Part shown: positions 1 to 16,155 of the stretch, one piece after another
Layout: each line of letters opens with the position of its first letter
Numbering within the stretch: position 1 is the first letter of the stretch
Assembly (NCBI GenBank): GCA_018292915.2
Contig: JACVVK020000145.1
Coordinates: 857,001 to 921,000, forward strand
Length of the DNA: 64,000 nt
Direction of reading: 5' to 3'
Source of the DNA: Batillaria attramentaria
Taxonomy: Eukaryota; Mollusca; Gastropoda; Batillariidae
Notes under the pieces: model-generated
The model's database searches: none
The model's input: the letters and a program-made list of their open reading frames with translations, nothing else
What the model was told of the DNA's origin: nothing
Program-made: the position numbers and the translations under genes

Positions 1-1057
1 TAATAATTTATCACAAAAAGAGAGGAATAAAATAGCAGGCCAACAGTCGGCATGCAATTAATCCGGGAGAGACAGCAAGCCAGACACGGGGCGGGTATGC
101 GCACTAAATCCAATATACCTGGGCAACAGTAGAGTTGGAAGAATCAGTGATTGTGAAGCTCTCAGGAAACAGCAAGACCGAGTGAGTGCAGTACCCTACA
201 TCACTGAGGCGGACGAGGCAAGACACGGGGCTAGAGGTGGGTGGGGCGGGTACTAAATAAAGTCCCGTGCCGACACCCCACCAGACTGAAAGGTCAGGGT
301 GGGTGGCAGCAAATGTACAACACATGTCTCCTGACGCCAACAGTGGCAACAGCTACAGTACAGAGAAAGAGAAAGTCGTCCTCTCACAGTGTAACACAGT
401 GGTGATGTTAGAGAAAGTCCGAACGAAGGCAGTTTTACAGTCAAAATAATGCTAACAGGACCTAAGTGCTTGTTAAATCCGTGGCCATTTTACCCCCAGA
501 TGACAGATTTCATGAAAGTGACAAAACACGAAGTTGCCCTCTTTGTAACACAGCGATAATATTTGAGAAAGTCTGAACCGGCCGACAAGACTTGTACAAC
601 TTTCTGATGAAGGCAATGTTGTTTTTATGTGAAAATATACACCAAGAAGACGTTTATTCCGTCACTATGTAAAATGGTAAGAGGGCCTAAATGCTTACCA
701 AAACCACGGTATTTAGACCATTTTTTACCAGATAGTGGTAGAGTTATCAGTGGTGACAAGATTCGACTCAAGGCTCTTACTGAACACAGTCACTGTGTAA
801 TAACACAAGGTTATTATGAAATGAATATAAAAAATTATCCTCCATTAACACTGCATTAGGAACAGTAACATCTGCAAGGCAGCCTCGAACTACATGGCAA
901 AATGTGTTTATAGGGCGTGATTCAGCGAGAGCAACACGGTGTAAGCACATGTCTGATAATGGTGCAGTTTCAGACCCGGATTTCACAAGTCTGATAGTCG
1001 GGCCTTGCAAGCTGTCACCACATCCTATTTGAGAAAAATTATAATCAGAACTGTTCT

Positions 1058-1060
<3 letters not shown>
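1..1060. other. No gene recognised
   Basis: AC-rich non-coding sequence. Short open frames lack any recognisable domain or splice context. Presumably intronic to or downstream of the PDZ-RhoGEF on the minus strand. Confidence 0.5.
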
Positions 1061-1131
<71 letters not shown>

Positions 1132-1214
1132 TGTTAACCTGTTATCCCACGCAAACAACTCGTTGAGTGAGTGAGTGAGTGAGTGAGTGAGAGTGAGTGA
1201 GTGAGAGAGAGAGA
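1061..1214. repeat. Microsatellites (CA)n 1061-1127 and (GAGT)n/(GA)n 1165-1214
   Basis: Direct reading: 33 CA units, a short unique spacer, then GAGT repeats passing into GA. Confidence 0.95.
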
Positions 1215-1444
1215 GGAGTTTTTCCAGTTACGTGGCGTACACACACACATTAATCTCCCACTTCAAACAGACTGTTTGACACAAAGGCCAAAGCATACAC
1301 TTACACAGTGGACCCACGGGACTTGTGAAACACAAGAGAAGCGCACAGGACCTCATTACAAAGGTCTGTTAATAGCAGCGAGCCACTTGGACCAGACATG
1401 TGTACCTATGATAATGTTTCACCTACATCAGTGTGTACAGACCC

Positions 1445-1705
1445 TCACCTGGGTTTACTAAAGACCCTCGCCTTCTCCGCCATCAGCCAGTGTCCCCGTT
1501 TCTCTGGCCTTGTCTCAAACCCTTGCACACAGTGCGTATTTCTGTACCGGGGTACCAGGAACGCGTGTCCTCAACTGCGAGCCCCTTATTGTGGGTTCAC
1601 CGAAGACCCTCACTTTCTCCGCCGTCAGCAAATGTCCCTGTTTCTCTTGCCTTGCCTAAAACACTTGCACAGAATACGGAATCCAGTACCGGAGGACCGG
1701 TAAAG
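1445..1705. repeat. Degenerate two-copy tandem duplication, period about 145 bp
   Basis: The unit at about 1452 (GGGTTTACTAAAGACCCTCG) recurs at about 1597 (GGGTTCACCGAAGACCCTCA) with the following CTTTCTCCGCC...CAG..TGTCCC wording conserved. Both units can be read through in one frame, which explains the long open frame here; it looks non-coding. Confidence 0.8.
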
Positions 1706-2299
1706 CGTCTCTCTCAAATATTAGTTCCAATTCCAAACTTGTCACAGTCTCACAAGCGCTACAAAAGCCGTCCTTCTGTGGTAAAACGCTACTCTGAGAA
1801 CTGCATCTGCTAAGCTCAATATAAAAGGAGGTTTTGCACGTTTCCTCTAGGAAGGCAGGACTTCAGCAGTTTCCAATACAGTACCAGGAATTCACGAAGC
1901 CGTAGGGTTTTTTTGTCAGTCACACTCACAGCACTTCATCCGTTATCAACACATATAGTTGCCGGACCTTGCAAAACACTTAGCCTCGAACTGAGTCATG
2001 GTCGACGAGGCTGTTTAGTTAAAAGCAACACGCAGTCTCGCCTGGAGTGCAATGATAAAAGACGAAATGCAGCGTCAGAGCTGTAAACGTTTTTCCTGCT
2101 TCCACGACTACTAATGTCAGCGACACCCCAGTCACTAAGCCGATACTCTTCAAGACAGATCAGACAAACTGTGCAACATAACCTTGACTGGCATTGACTG
2201 TCTGCGCAATAATCGCGTACGGTCCCGATGTTGTGCAAAAGCCGGGTAAACAGTAAAGTAAGATGGTCATCTCATTTGGTGGTCTCTGTTCCCTTCAGA

Positions 2300-2935
2300 T
2301 CGCATAGCACCTCGGCTGATAATCTCAAACACATTCGGGCGATCACATGAACTGAGAGACAAAGCCTCGGCTGGTGTTGTGCACGCGGCAAAATAATAGG
2401 ATACCGATATTTTAGAAATGGCAAACAGTACGCGTAGGATTATCACCTCTGTTCCCCCCCCCCCCCCCAAAAAAAAAAAAAAAAAAAAAACCGCTGAGTA
2501 ACTGGTCTTCGCGACGTCAGATACAAACACCGACAAACAAAACAAAGGAGGAGGAGCATCTCATTCTGTGTCACTAGTGAACGTAATCCTTTCAGACCGC
2601 TCAGTGACTAGCTCATAGCAGCCGCGAAGTTAGATACAAACAGAATCAATAGGCACACGAACTGATAACCAAAAGTGAAAACTTTTTCCCGGTATCGCGC
2701 AATAGGCAAAAACAATACCGTAGGGCGTTGACCTCTGTTGCTGTATTTTCTTCACTGGACCGCTGAGTGATTGAGTCACCTTAGCGAAGTACATGTAAGA
2801 CACACACACTGATGAACACACGAACTTATAGACAAAACATTTTACCGATACTGCGTAAAAGGCAAAAGTCTACATTAGGCCAATCACCTCTGGTCCTGAA
2901 TTCTCCTCAGACCGCTGAGCGATTAGCCTTACACT
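2300..2935. repeat. Degenerate tandem array, period about 150-170 bp
   Basis: Units are marked by GACCGCTGAGTGATTAG-like words near 2490, 2597, 2758 and 2909, and by (A)TACCG/GGCAAA and CACCTCTG words between them. A C15A22 homopolymer junction at 2454-2490 interrupts one unit. Confidence 0.75.
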
Positions 2936-6689
<3,754 letters not shown>

Positions 6690-7100
6690 GAAACCGTGCT
6701 CCGAAGTGTCAAACGGATGAGTATTTCAAAATCTCGTTCTGAAATGTCAAATGGGTGGATCTTTTAAACCCTTGTCCTGAAGGGTCAAATGAATGAGTAT
6801 TTTAGCGAAGTGTCAAATGGGTGAGTATTTTGAAATCTTGTCCCAAAATGTCAAATGGGTGATTTTTTTTTCTCCAAAATCTTGTCCCGTAGTGTCAAAA
6901 CGGATGAATATTTAGAAATCTCGTCCCGGAATGTCCAGTGGATGAATATTTGTATTTAAAATCCTTGTCCAGAATAGTCAAATGGATGAGTATTTTAGAG
7001 AAGTGTGAAATGGGCGAGTATTTTGAAATCTTGTCCCTTTAGTGTCAAATGGATCAGAATTTCGACATCTTGTCCTGACACGTCAGGTGGATGACTTCAG
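6690..7100. repeat. Minisatellite-like array, units about 50 bp
   Basis: About eight degenerate units carry GTGTCAAATGGGTGAGTATTTT followed by GAAATCTTGTCC. Unit boundaries can be followed at roughly 6707, 6748, 6785, 6811, 6849, 6890, 6931, 6977 and 7039. AT-rich, with no coding sense. Confidence 0.85.
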
Positions 7101-8671
7101 ACTCAAGTGTGACGTTACAATTTTAATGGCTCAAATGTCCAGACATAACAGACAAACTACAAGCCCATATACTTAAATAGCGTGTTCTTCTCGTCCTCGC
7201 ACAATTACCCCTGTGGTCTTGGGGCGTTTCCACTCTTGTTCCGAGGTGTCACACGGATGTCGAGTGACTCAGTGTCACGGCACGGTTATGATGGTTCACA
7301 CACTGAGACTTTAACATACACTAAAAACTACAGGCACATTCAGTATTTTCTTGTCATCCCTGCCGCAATATCCCTGCAGTCCATTCACAAGCTCCTTTTC
7401 ATAGGAGCTTCACCGTGTTCACCACCCATTTCTGCCAGTTTATGATCTACACGTGGGGGGAAAAAGCACTCTCTCCCCGGGATCGCTGGTCCTGGCACAA
7501 ACCCGCGATAAAGAACGATCAGCCAGCCTCTCTCCCTCACCTAAGTCTCACAACATTAAGCAGGGCGGCCAGGCTGCAAGAGAGAATTAATACGGTTCGC
7601 CGATGAAGCGCAAGCTAAGTACTGATAACCGACCACCATCACATAACACCAACACTGGTTATCTGGCCGACGGTGTAGGGGAACACCATCAGCACGCCGC
7701 CATGACCATTACGGCTTCCACGCCGATATATCGCCCCAATAGACAAGACAGAACTGTGAGGTGGTTCACGCTGTGAGGTTAAATTCAATGTTCTCAGGTC
7801 GGTCGGCTGCGTGAAAGTTCAAAGTAAGTGGTCACACCCTGAAACTGAGGCCAAACTGTTCTCTTCTAAGTTTAGGTTGTCCGGATGGTAAAGGTGACTA
7901 AATTAATGTCTTCCGTTCAACGTCTTAGGTCCTCACGAGTAGACGTAGGTTTACTGGATCTAAGCGATGGAGGCCATGTGACTCTCTCACCTAACGAAGA
8001 CGAGTCTGTTCAGCGATTTCCGCTGCGGCTTTCATGTAAATAAAATTAAAAGTTGAAATCCTCTGGAATACCGATTCCAGATCTTTCGACTGCAACTGGG
8101 TACATTTCTGGACTGTCGTAGCAGCTTATGGGACTCCGTAGTTTGCCGTTTTCTGGCAACTTCTCAGGCGCCGCGGGTATAGCAAACATGCGATGTCGCT
8201 GAAGTCTATGGCTGAAACTAAACGCGTGAACCTCGCTGACTCAACACCTTTTTCAAGAAGACAGCTTCACATCCTCCATGACTTACTCTCACAGTCACTA
8301 TGCAAAATATCAGGCGAATACACAACGCCCAGTAGTAATAAGCACTAATGTGAACGGCTTAGAGCGAAAACCTGCCAGACTGTCCGGCGAGCCAACAACA
8401 ACCAGCCTGGTGTCCTGTTACCGATATAAGCAGTGGTGTGGGACGGCACTGTTGACGGTGTGGGACACGGCATGGGACGTCCTACAGCACTAGGGACTGG
8501 CTCAATCATATCGATGAGCAGCCGACAGCGCATCCTCCAGCCACCACCAGCGCCGCAGCGCTTCAGGGGCAGTCGAAGGACGAACGCAAACGCTGAGCTG
8601 TCACCAGTCTCCTGTTTTAACTTCTATACCGAGGAGTCCGCAAGGAAGGTATCTTCTAAAATTAAAACAGG
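7101..8671. other. No gene recognised
   Basis: Mixed unique sequence; nothing supported. Confidence 0.5.
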
Positions 8672-8972
8672 CTGGGGAATTGCTGAGGGGAAAAAAAGAC
8701 TGAAACCTAGGCTGGGGTGCAGAGGCAGCGCCCTGCTGAGGGAACACAGGGGCCATACAGGCATTTAGTAGCCTCTACTGGCACCCAAAGGTAAAATACT
8801 GCCATGTTAGTCTTCAAAAATGAAGTTAAACTCTTCCATATGGCATTACACGTATCATGATAGCGTATGCAACTATTTACCTCCTTTCTTCTCTTTGACT
8901 GAAACTTTGATTTTTTTTGCCTAAAAGGATAGGAAATTTGGCTGAAAATTGCGAAATGACTGATTAAAAACA
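8672..8972 (+). mobile_element. MITE family 1 (CTGGGGAATT ends), copy A
   Basis: Begins CTGGGGAATTGCTGAGGGG and follows the family body (GACTGAAACCTAG.CTGGGGTGCAGAGGCA, then CTTCAAAAATGAAGTTA, then ATGGCATTACACGTATCATGATAG, then GAAATTTGGCTGAAAATTGC). The 3' end is diverged and lacks a clear ATTCCCCAG terminus. Too short to code for a transposase. Confidence 0.8.
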
Positions 8973-9404
8973 GCAGCCAAAATTGTGAATGTAAATTTGG
9001 TCTAAGCGCACGTGAAATTTTACTTCGCGATGTTACTTCAGGATCCTCTCTTTATGACTCATTTGCTGCGTGAGTTTGACACTTCGCAAGACCAAGAAAC
9101 TTTTGGTACACGCAGCAGAGACCAAAAAACTACGGATCACTCTTGGAAGGTCTGTTCAAGACTCTCTTACCGCTGAAGCAAGGTAGTTTGGCTTCTTCTG
9201 AGAACATTATGACCCGACAAATGGCGACAAAACGCTCTGTAAAAGGTGCACGGAACTAAATGTGCACTTGCAAAGCTTGCGTTCGTCGCCAGACTGCCTG
9301 AGTCTGTTCCAGGCCGCATGGGGAAAACGGTACTGCAGATGCCCTGGCAGCCTCATCACTTCCACACTAATTGGACCGCTCTTTCAGGCACGCTGTGCTC
9401 TCTT

Positions 9405-9435
<31 letters not shown>
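9405..9435. repeat. (GA)n microsatellite
   Basis: Uninterrupted GA tract. Confidence 0.95.
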
Positions 9436-9439
<4 letters not shown>

Positions 9440-9762
9440 GGGGAGGGGGAGTGGAAGGTGAGTAGAGTAGCAGTGAAGCAGATCAATAGAAGATGGATGG
9501 CGATGAGGTTGGCTAGGGGCAGGCCAACGTTAGGTCGTGTGATGATCAGGGGATGCACGTGCTGCCTCCCCCCCCCCCCCCCCCCCCCTGTCATAAAGCG
9601 CGGACCACATGGCGGCCAAGAGGCCAGTATTGGGTCACGGTCCAGGCCATCAGCCCTGTCAGGGCTTCTACAGCTTCCTGGGCGGGTCGTTTGCCGGAAT
9701 GACGAGCGGATCGACTGATGCTGAACGACCACGTCAAGTACTCCACCTACCTCCCTAGCCCG

Positions 9763-9887
<125 letters not shown>

Positions 9888-10907
9888 CTTGCTCATTTCA
9901 CTTCTTATTCTTGCCTACATGTACATGTTTCGTTCTGAGCGCTTGAAACTGCCGTATTCGGAAAGGTTATAAACAAATATCATTATATAATTTGTTTTAT
10001 TCTCTCTCTCTCTCTCACACACACAGACACACACACACACACACAGAGCAACCTAAGCTGAACGTTACACAAAATAGCACACGACCTGTACAAATCCAAT
10101 CAGCGGATGAAGACCTCACAGACTATTCCTTCTGTATCTGAGATGAAGATCTCGGAACATCTCAGGAAATATTTAACTCCAACTCCTTTTTCCGGGGCCA
10201 AGGAGAATCACCTTCGAACCCAGGTTCCATGTCATTAATTTCGGCAGACTTCTTCCAGTCTATCTGGGGCAGACCTGGGCAAATACGTCACCTTACTCAA
10301 GTCAGAAAGATTCGTAACCCAGGGAACGAGCCTAAAGTTGGCTTGGTTCACGAATGACATGCATTCCGGACTTTCCCTTTTCTTTCACATGTACATTACG
10401 TTCAAGATTCACGCCTCGACATGAAGACACGCCCAAGAAAGGACGCGTCATCGCTGCAAGATTGCTACGGAAAAATGCAAATGTATGCGAACCGCCATTA
10501 AACTTTCTGCACGACTACGACTCCATTAGCAAGTCAGGAGAGCAATTTACTACCCAGGTAACCTTGCCATTCCCATCGTCAACTTTGTCCCTTTAAAGAT
10601 CTTCACCACCTGTGAAAACCGGCTTGCGCAACTTCTGTTTGGCCAACCATCACCAGTCTATTTTATGCTTCCGTATTTTGCTCAGTTTTTCAGTGCAGAC
10701 CCCTACAATTTGAACTCCGTATGCAAAGTGGCGTGTCATTAGCAACTATCAACAAAAGCAAAACGGTACTGAAGCTCGAAATGGCATTCAAGTTCAGAGA
10801 AAAATTATTCTAATACTGTAACAGACTGAATAATACTCCGCAAGTAACAATCCCATTTTGTGCGTAAAATTTTGACACCGCGGATTTACGCGCGTCTGGC
10901 TCAGATG
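9888..10907. other. No gene recognised
   Basis: A short (CT)n(CA)n tract at 10001-10045 is the only feature; the rest is unassigned. Confidence 0.5.
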
Positions 10908-11160
10908 CCCACTGAACCATGCAGAAGTGGATGCTGGAAAAGTACTCGGTCGGAGTTCAAAAGATACGAAAGACCTTGGACCCCTATTAATCCAGGTGCC
11001 TACTCTCGCAATTCTCTTGCAATTTCACTCAACAACGACTGAATGACCACGCAGAAGCCGTTGCTGTAGACTTCAAAAGATTAGGGAAGATCTTTAACCC
11101 CCAGTGACTCCAGGTGCGTGCGCTCGTAACTCTGGTGCGACTTCACTCAACAGAGAATGA
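10908..11160. repeat. Two-copy tandem duplication, period about 128 bp
   Basis: The units begin at CTGAACCATGCAGAAG (about 10911) and CTGAATGACCACGCAGAAG (about 11039). Both share CTTCAAAAGAT, then CCAGGTGC, then CTCGCAA/CTCGTAACTCT, then TTCACTCAACA. Confidence 0.8.
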
Positions 11161-11612
11161 CCGCAAACCTATCTCCGGATTTCAATCAACGTACGTGATA
11201 ACAATGTCTATCAGTATGAATTTCGTGCGCTGGTAGAGAAGTAAATAACACGAACAGACAAGAGGCCACAACCGCCACGCCACGTCAGTGAAGCGGGCAG
11301 ACCGGGGAATTAATCAGAGTGCTCGGCAAAGAACAGGAAAAATCACTTGACGCTCGGGCCTGGTCCGCATGTTGGGCGGGTGGGAAATGGGCGGGGTGGC
11401 GGACCTGGTGAATATAACAGTCTGTCCCTTGAAAATGTTGCAATTAATTGCCATTACTCATGGTTGTTTGGTGCAAAATATTGAAAGACAACCCACGAGT
11501 TTTGTTTTGTTTTGTTTCTCCCAAGCGTTTAAACTGGGAGGTTGCGAACGCTAACCAAAATGGCATTATATTTCAATGCTCCTGGTCTATAAATACTAGG
11601 CTCCACAGGGGA

Positions 11613-11850
11613 TTTTTTTTTTTTTTTTTTTTTTTTTGGGGGGGGGGGGGGGGGCGTTAATAATGATAGCATTAATATACGCGCCTTATCCCAAATATTT
11701 GGCGCAAAGCGCCGTGAGCTAAACCCAAACACACGTTCACACGCATTCTCTCAGACATTGGACATGCAGACATAACAATCACGTGTTGCAAAGGGCCAGC
11801 TCAGCACTTTAAGTTTCAGAATTTCGGAATAGCTGCGCCTGTGAGTGCGC
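11613..11850 (-). mobile_element. Truncated SINE family 3 body with T25G17 junction
   Basis: The block CACACGCATTCTCTCAGACATTGGACATG...CACG/ATTGTG..GGGCCAGCTCAGC.CTTTAAGTTT matches the body of the SINE at 61845-62260 in the same orientation. The tRNA-like head is missing. A T25 then G17 run (11613-11654) sits at its 3' side. Confidence 0.65.
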
Positions 11851-12799
11851 AAGTTCGCTCAAAACAGCCGATCGTAAGTTAGTACACTGACGTCTGCTGG
11901 CAGCGGTAACTTGAAATCGCTCTCATGTTCGGCCAGTCAATGACTGACAGCACAACTACAGCGGACGCCTCGTGTGCCGTTTCGCCTAACCCCTTGATTT
12001 CCCTCAAAAGCTACAGTTGCTACGAGACGCACTTCACTGGTAAGCTCACAATCGGCGCCATTGCTATTTTCCTTCCGTCACATGTCACGAATGCTTGACG
12101 CCTAGTTAGTACGTAGAGGCCACGCGGAACAAAGGCGAAGAAATTCGGATGTCTTCGGCGAGGACCTCTTCGGGCATAGTTAAGACGCGCCTTTAGATCC
12201 ACCACCTCAAAGTGTCTATACATATAATTATGCACATATATGCCTGTACTCCCTGATGGGGTTTCTGGAAACAAAGAAACTGTAAACTGTCTCTGTGGAC
12301 AACAGAACACCTTTTTACCCTGCTTTTCCTCACGTATGGTTGTAGCCAGCAACGTCAGAGCCCACTTACATTTACCTGAAATACACACATAATCGGAATC
12401 CACTCGACAATAACCACTTGCCAGACAAGAATTTGCTTTTTTTCAAAGCAGACAAAAGGCGAGAGCATGGAGCTCCTATCTCACAAGGCCCCGGCCGAAG
12501 TGATGGCATTTTTACCTGGGTGACCCAGAGAGGGAGAAAGGTATCCAAGCCGCTTTGTACTCGTCCTTTCATCTCGGGCCAGGGCCCGGCGCAACCAGTT
12601 GGGCAAGAATGTATAATGTACCTAGTGTGTTGTGAGAACCTCACGTTGAAAGGGCGCAGTTCCTTTCTGGTCTGTCATTCTGCGGCGTTTTCAGGGAAGG
12701 GGTCTGAAGTACAGGTGGGCTTAGGTCAGTGACCATATAACCAGTCGGCTGTAACCAGTCTGCGCTTGTATTTTATTTAGAAAGAAGAAAGTAAACATA

Positions 12800-12861
<62 letters not shown>

Positions 12862-12871
12862 CAAACATAGT

Positions 12872-12923
<52 letters not shown>

Positions 12924-12924
12924 T

Positions 12925-12990
<66 letters not shown>

Positions 12991-13933
12991 GAACATGTGC
13001 ACGCATGGATGATCACCTTAATCACCATCAGTGGTGTACATTCAACAGATGGACAAAATGCTCTGAACATTGCAAAACGCTGCGACGTTATTTGATACGA
13101 CTGGAAGTGAAACAATTCCATCGACCGCATCAAAGAAACACACAGCAAAATCCCCCCCCCCCCCCCTCCCCCGCGTTTCTGATACTGTGCTCTGTGCAAC
13201 GCCATCTGCCGCCTGACTTCAAAAGTTTTAAGACGAAGGCTTTGCTGTAACGATTTAATACCTGTCTGTCCCACAGAGCTAAAGACAAAATAATCTGGTT
13301 CGGTGGTCTGTCGCGTCCCGGACCCGTGTGCACCCTCTGTGAAGAGCCGACCATAAATTTGTTTCATGTATCCACCCAGGAAGTGAAACCTGTGCAGTGT
13401 TGCGGGGACATGCAACTCTCAGCGAGACAGGACACTAAGACCATAAATACAAAAGCGCCTGACCATAGAAACAGTTGAAAGCATTGCAGTATATGTTTGT
13501 TTGGGTGTTTTTTTAGACTCAAGGTGCTGTAAATTACTTGAAATAACACCAAGATCGGCACTGACTGTGAACAGAAAGAAGCTGACGCCCCGCCATAAAA
13601 GTGACAAGGGGTGGCGGTAAAACCGCATGGAGACGTAAATCACTTGGAAATCAAGACTGTGAAAACTGGAGACGGCCAGTTGGCAAATACACCGAGAGAA
13701 GAAAGCATTCTACTCCCTTGTACACAGAAGTACACACGACACTACAGAAATGTCAATATACTGTACTTGGGCTTATTGTGCAGTGCAAATCCAATCCAAT
13801 TCAATGCAATGTTCACAAACAAAGCGCAGATATGCTCCACGAAGAAAGTTCATGCTCGTTGCACTGAACTACAGGAGAGAGAGGGAGGGAGGGAGGGAGA
13901 GAGAGAGAGAGACGAAGAAGAAGAAGAAACAGG
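11851..13933. other. Unassigned apart from the (CA)n block and a C14 run
   Basis: A minus-strand open frame at 12020-12403 and its neighbours lack domains. C14 at 13153-13166. GA-rich tract at 13876-13930. Confidence 0.45.
12801..12989. repeat. Interrupted (CA)n microsatellite
   Basis: Three CA tracts separated by GAGCAAACATAGTAAA and ATTAAA. The two spacers are related, suggesting tandem growth of the whole block. Confidence 0.95.
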
Positions 13934-14288
13934 CTGGGGAACTGCTGAGGGAAAAAAAAAGAAAAGACTGAAACCTAGACCGGGGTGCACAGGCAATGCC
14001 CTGCTGGGGGACCACCAGGGGCAGTGCCCCCACTAATGAAAACAAGTGTCAGCATTTTTAAAGGCATTCAACAGCCTCTCTTGGCACCAAAAAGTAAAAA
14101 AACTGACATTCAAGCTTTCAAAAATGAAGCCAGACTGTGCCATATGGCATTTGTGTCTACACATGACTGTGTGCAATCTTTTTTCCCCTTCTTTTCCTTT
14201 TGCTGAAACTTAGATTTTTTTTTTTTTTTTTGGCTGAAAAAAATAGCAAATTTGGCTGAAAATTGCCAAATGACTGAAAATTCCCCAG
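13934..14288 (+). mobile_element. MITE family 1, copy B (both ends)
   Basis: Bounded by CTGGGGAACT and AATTCCCCAG, near-perfect 10-bp inverted termini. The body follows copies A and C. It carries a T17 run followed by GGCTGAAA at 14215-14233, which corresponds to the homopolymer block in copy D. No obvious target-site duplication could be read. Confidence 0.82.
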
Positions 14289-14635
14289 CATGAAGGAGGA
14301 TGATTTGCTGCGTTTGGCACTGTCAGACAGTCTCAGTAAAAAAAGTGATAAAAACACTTCTGAATGACTGGATGTTCGGAGCTTTCCGATGAGACTCTGA
14401 CATAAAGTTCCACAGAGCGGGGTCAGCATTTCTGAAGGATCTAGCACCTGAACGCTTTAGACTTGGTGTGGGGGAAAAATCGTCATTCATACCGCACAAA
14501 GAAACATTTCCAGACGATCTAATCCCTCGCACTCACATACCAACGTCAGGAAAGTTGGAAAAAAGCTAGACTCCTCAAGTGGAACCGCTTGCCCGTCCAC
14601 ACTGATACTGTCTCTAGCTGTTTTCCTACTCCCCG

Positions 14636-14962
14636 CTCCGATGTGCCCGATAAGAAGGTCGGACGGCCTCCCCCACTATCTGACTAAACTTGAACCGAAA
14701 ACGAGCGACAATTAACGTAGAGCCCATGCCAGCAATTTCTACTTTCAACCAGCTAAAACTGCGGAGGCAAAACCAAAGCTGAACAAACGCATCGTGAACG
14801 TAAGAAGGTGGAACTGCCTTCCCCCAGTATCCGACAAAACGTGAAGCGAAAACTAGCGACAATTAGCGTACAGCTCACGCCAGCAATTTCTACAGATCCA
14901 GCTTGCATGCAGCAGACAGCGAAGGCAAAACAAAAGCTGAGCGACGCATCTTCATGGTGGAG
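14636..14962. repeat. Two-copy tandem duplication, period about 155-170 bp
   Basis: AAGAAGGT.G.A..GCCT.CCCCA.TATC.GAC.AAAC, then CGACAATTA.CGTA, then GCCAGCAATTTCTAC, and GCAAAAC.AAAGCTGA all appear twice in the same order. The following ACGCATC is also shared. Confidence 0.82.
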
Positions 14963-15367
14963 AGATAGCCTCTTGACATTTTTAACAGCCCGTCACGGCA
15001 TCTCGCGCTGACGTTGAAGACAGGAAGTTGATGCCGAAGTTCCATCCACCTGATACGCCAAGGGGAGGCAGCGTGCTGACAATGATTGGAAATTGCGGGA
15101 ACGTTCAACTAAATAAGCAGCTTGAAAGCTGTCTGCGGTACAGTCCCAACTCCCCCGCCTTCCTTCACCCAACCCTACACTTCGTAAAGCCTTGGAATCA
15201 GAGGAAGTGAACAGTGTTCGTTCTTCCATCGTCAATGAAAAGAATCACCATTGAAGTCAAATGCAAAATCGATAGTAACGGTTTGATTCTGAGTGAATAT
15301 ACTTCTTTTATGCTGTACATGTGCCAGCTGGAAGGCCATATACTGAGTACTTTGTCGTACACGTTTG

Positions 15368-15369
<2 letters not shown>

Positions 15370-15432
<63 letters not shown>
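15370..15432. repeat. (CA)n microsatellite
   Basis: Uninterrupted CA tract. Confidence 0.97.
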
Positions 15433-15433
<1 letters not shown>

Positions 15434-15519
15434 CGAACAGAACTTTGGTCGCAGTCATGACAAAAGGGAATCACAAACACACGTGAAAAAAATGAAACAT
15501 ATCCTTCAATTTATCTTAC

Positions 15520-15562
15520 CTGCCCATGATGATCAACAGCGATACTCCGCAGGCAGTTCTCA
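15520..15562 (-). CDS. Candidate PDZ-RhoGEF exon 6 (end of PDZ), uncertain
   Basis: A 43-nt segment with a good polypyrimidine tract and acceptor (TCTGTGTTCAG) and a strong donor (GGGCAG|GTAAGA). In the phase required by exon 5 it has no stop and reads L-RTACGVSLLIIMGR, which could be the last PDZ strand (V.L...G pattern). The residues differ from the SGSYVALT-type ending of known family members, so the true exon may lie elsewhere or off the window. An RNA-seq junction 21046 to 15562 would settle it. Confidence 0.3.
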
Positions 15563-15784
15563 CTGAACACAGAGGAAGCGTAGACCACAACACACAGTGT
15601 GATCAACACAGAAAACACAACACGAGAGTGTCAGTTATACAATATGCTCGCGTCGAACTGATTCCGTCCACTCTGGCTACAAGGTTATGACATAAATGTC
15701 CAACAGCGCCTCTTCCAGCTTTTCCGTGATCGCCAACGCCAATTGCAACAATCATACACTTGCTGATTCTCACCGAAGATTTTG

Positions 15785-16155
15785 TTCCAGATGTCCAAGC
15801 ATTAATAACAATAACATGTCTTCCGTTCTGGCTTTCCTTTCCAATTCCGATAAACTCTACGATTGTACGTTATCGAACAGATGGTGTTTCACCGATATAA
15901 GTCCAAGCATTAACAACAAACGTCTTCCGTAAGGGTTTCCTTTCCTGATCCACTGTGCGACATTAGGTTATCCAAAAGAACATTGTTACACACCCACATG
16001 TGTTCAACAAACGTCGTCCGTGAGGGTTTTCTTAGTCCACTCTGCGACTGAAGGTTTTAAATACAGACTGTTGTTACACCGATGGGTGTTTCAACCGTTC
16101 AGCAAACGTCTTCCGTAAAGGCCAGGTCCGAGTCAACACTGCCGACTGTACGTTA
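15785..16155. repeat. Degenerate tandem array, about four units, period about 90-110 bp
   Basis: The marker AACGTCTTCCGTAAGGGTTT (or variants) occurs near 15811, 15918, 16009 and 16104. GTTACACCGATG.GTGTT and GTACGTTATCGAA words recur between them. Confidence 0.8.

Noticed and set aside
6690..7100. CRISPR-like array
   Set aside because: Repeats are degenerate, there are no unique fixed-length spacers, and the genome is eukaryotic.
12777..13415. Long open frame of 212 codons on the minus strand
   Set aside because: Its length comes from (GT)n, which has no stops in any frame, and a poly-G block.
15500..15680. Hydrophobic minus-strand frame (VVFSVLITLCVVVYASSVF) as a transmembrane protein exon
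   Set aside because: It has an in-frame stop just upstream and no ATG. The hydrophobic part is the translated polypyrimidine tract of a probable splice acceptor.
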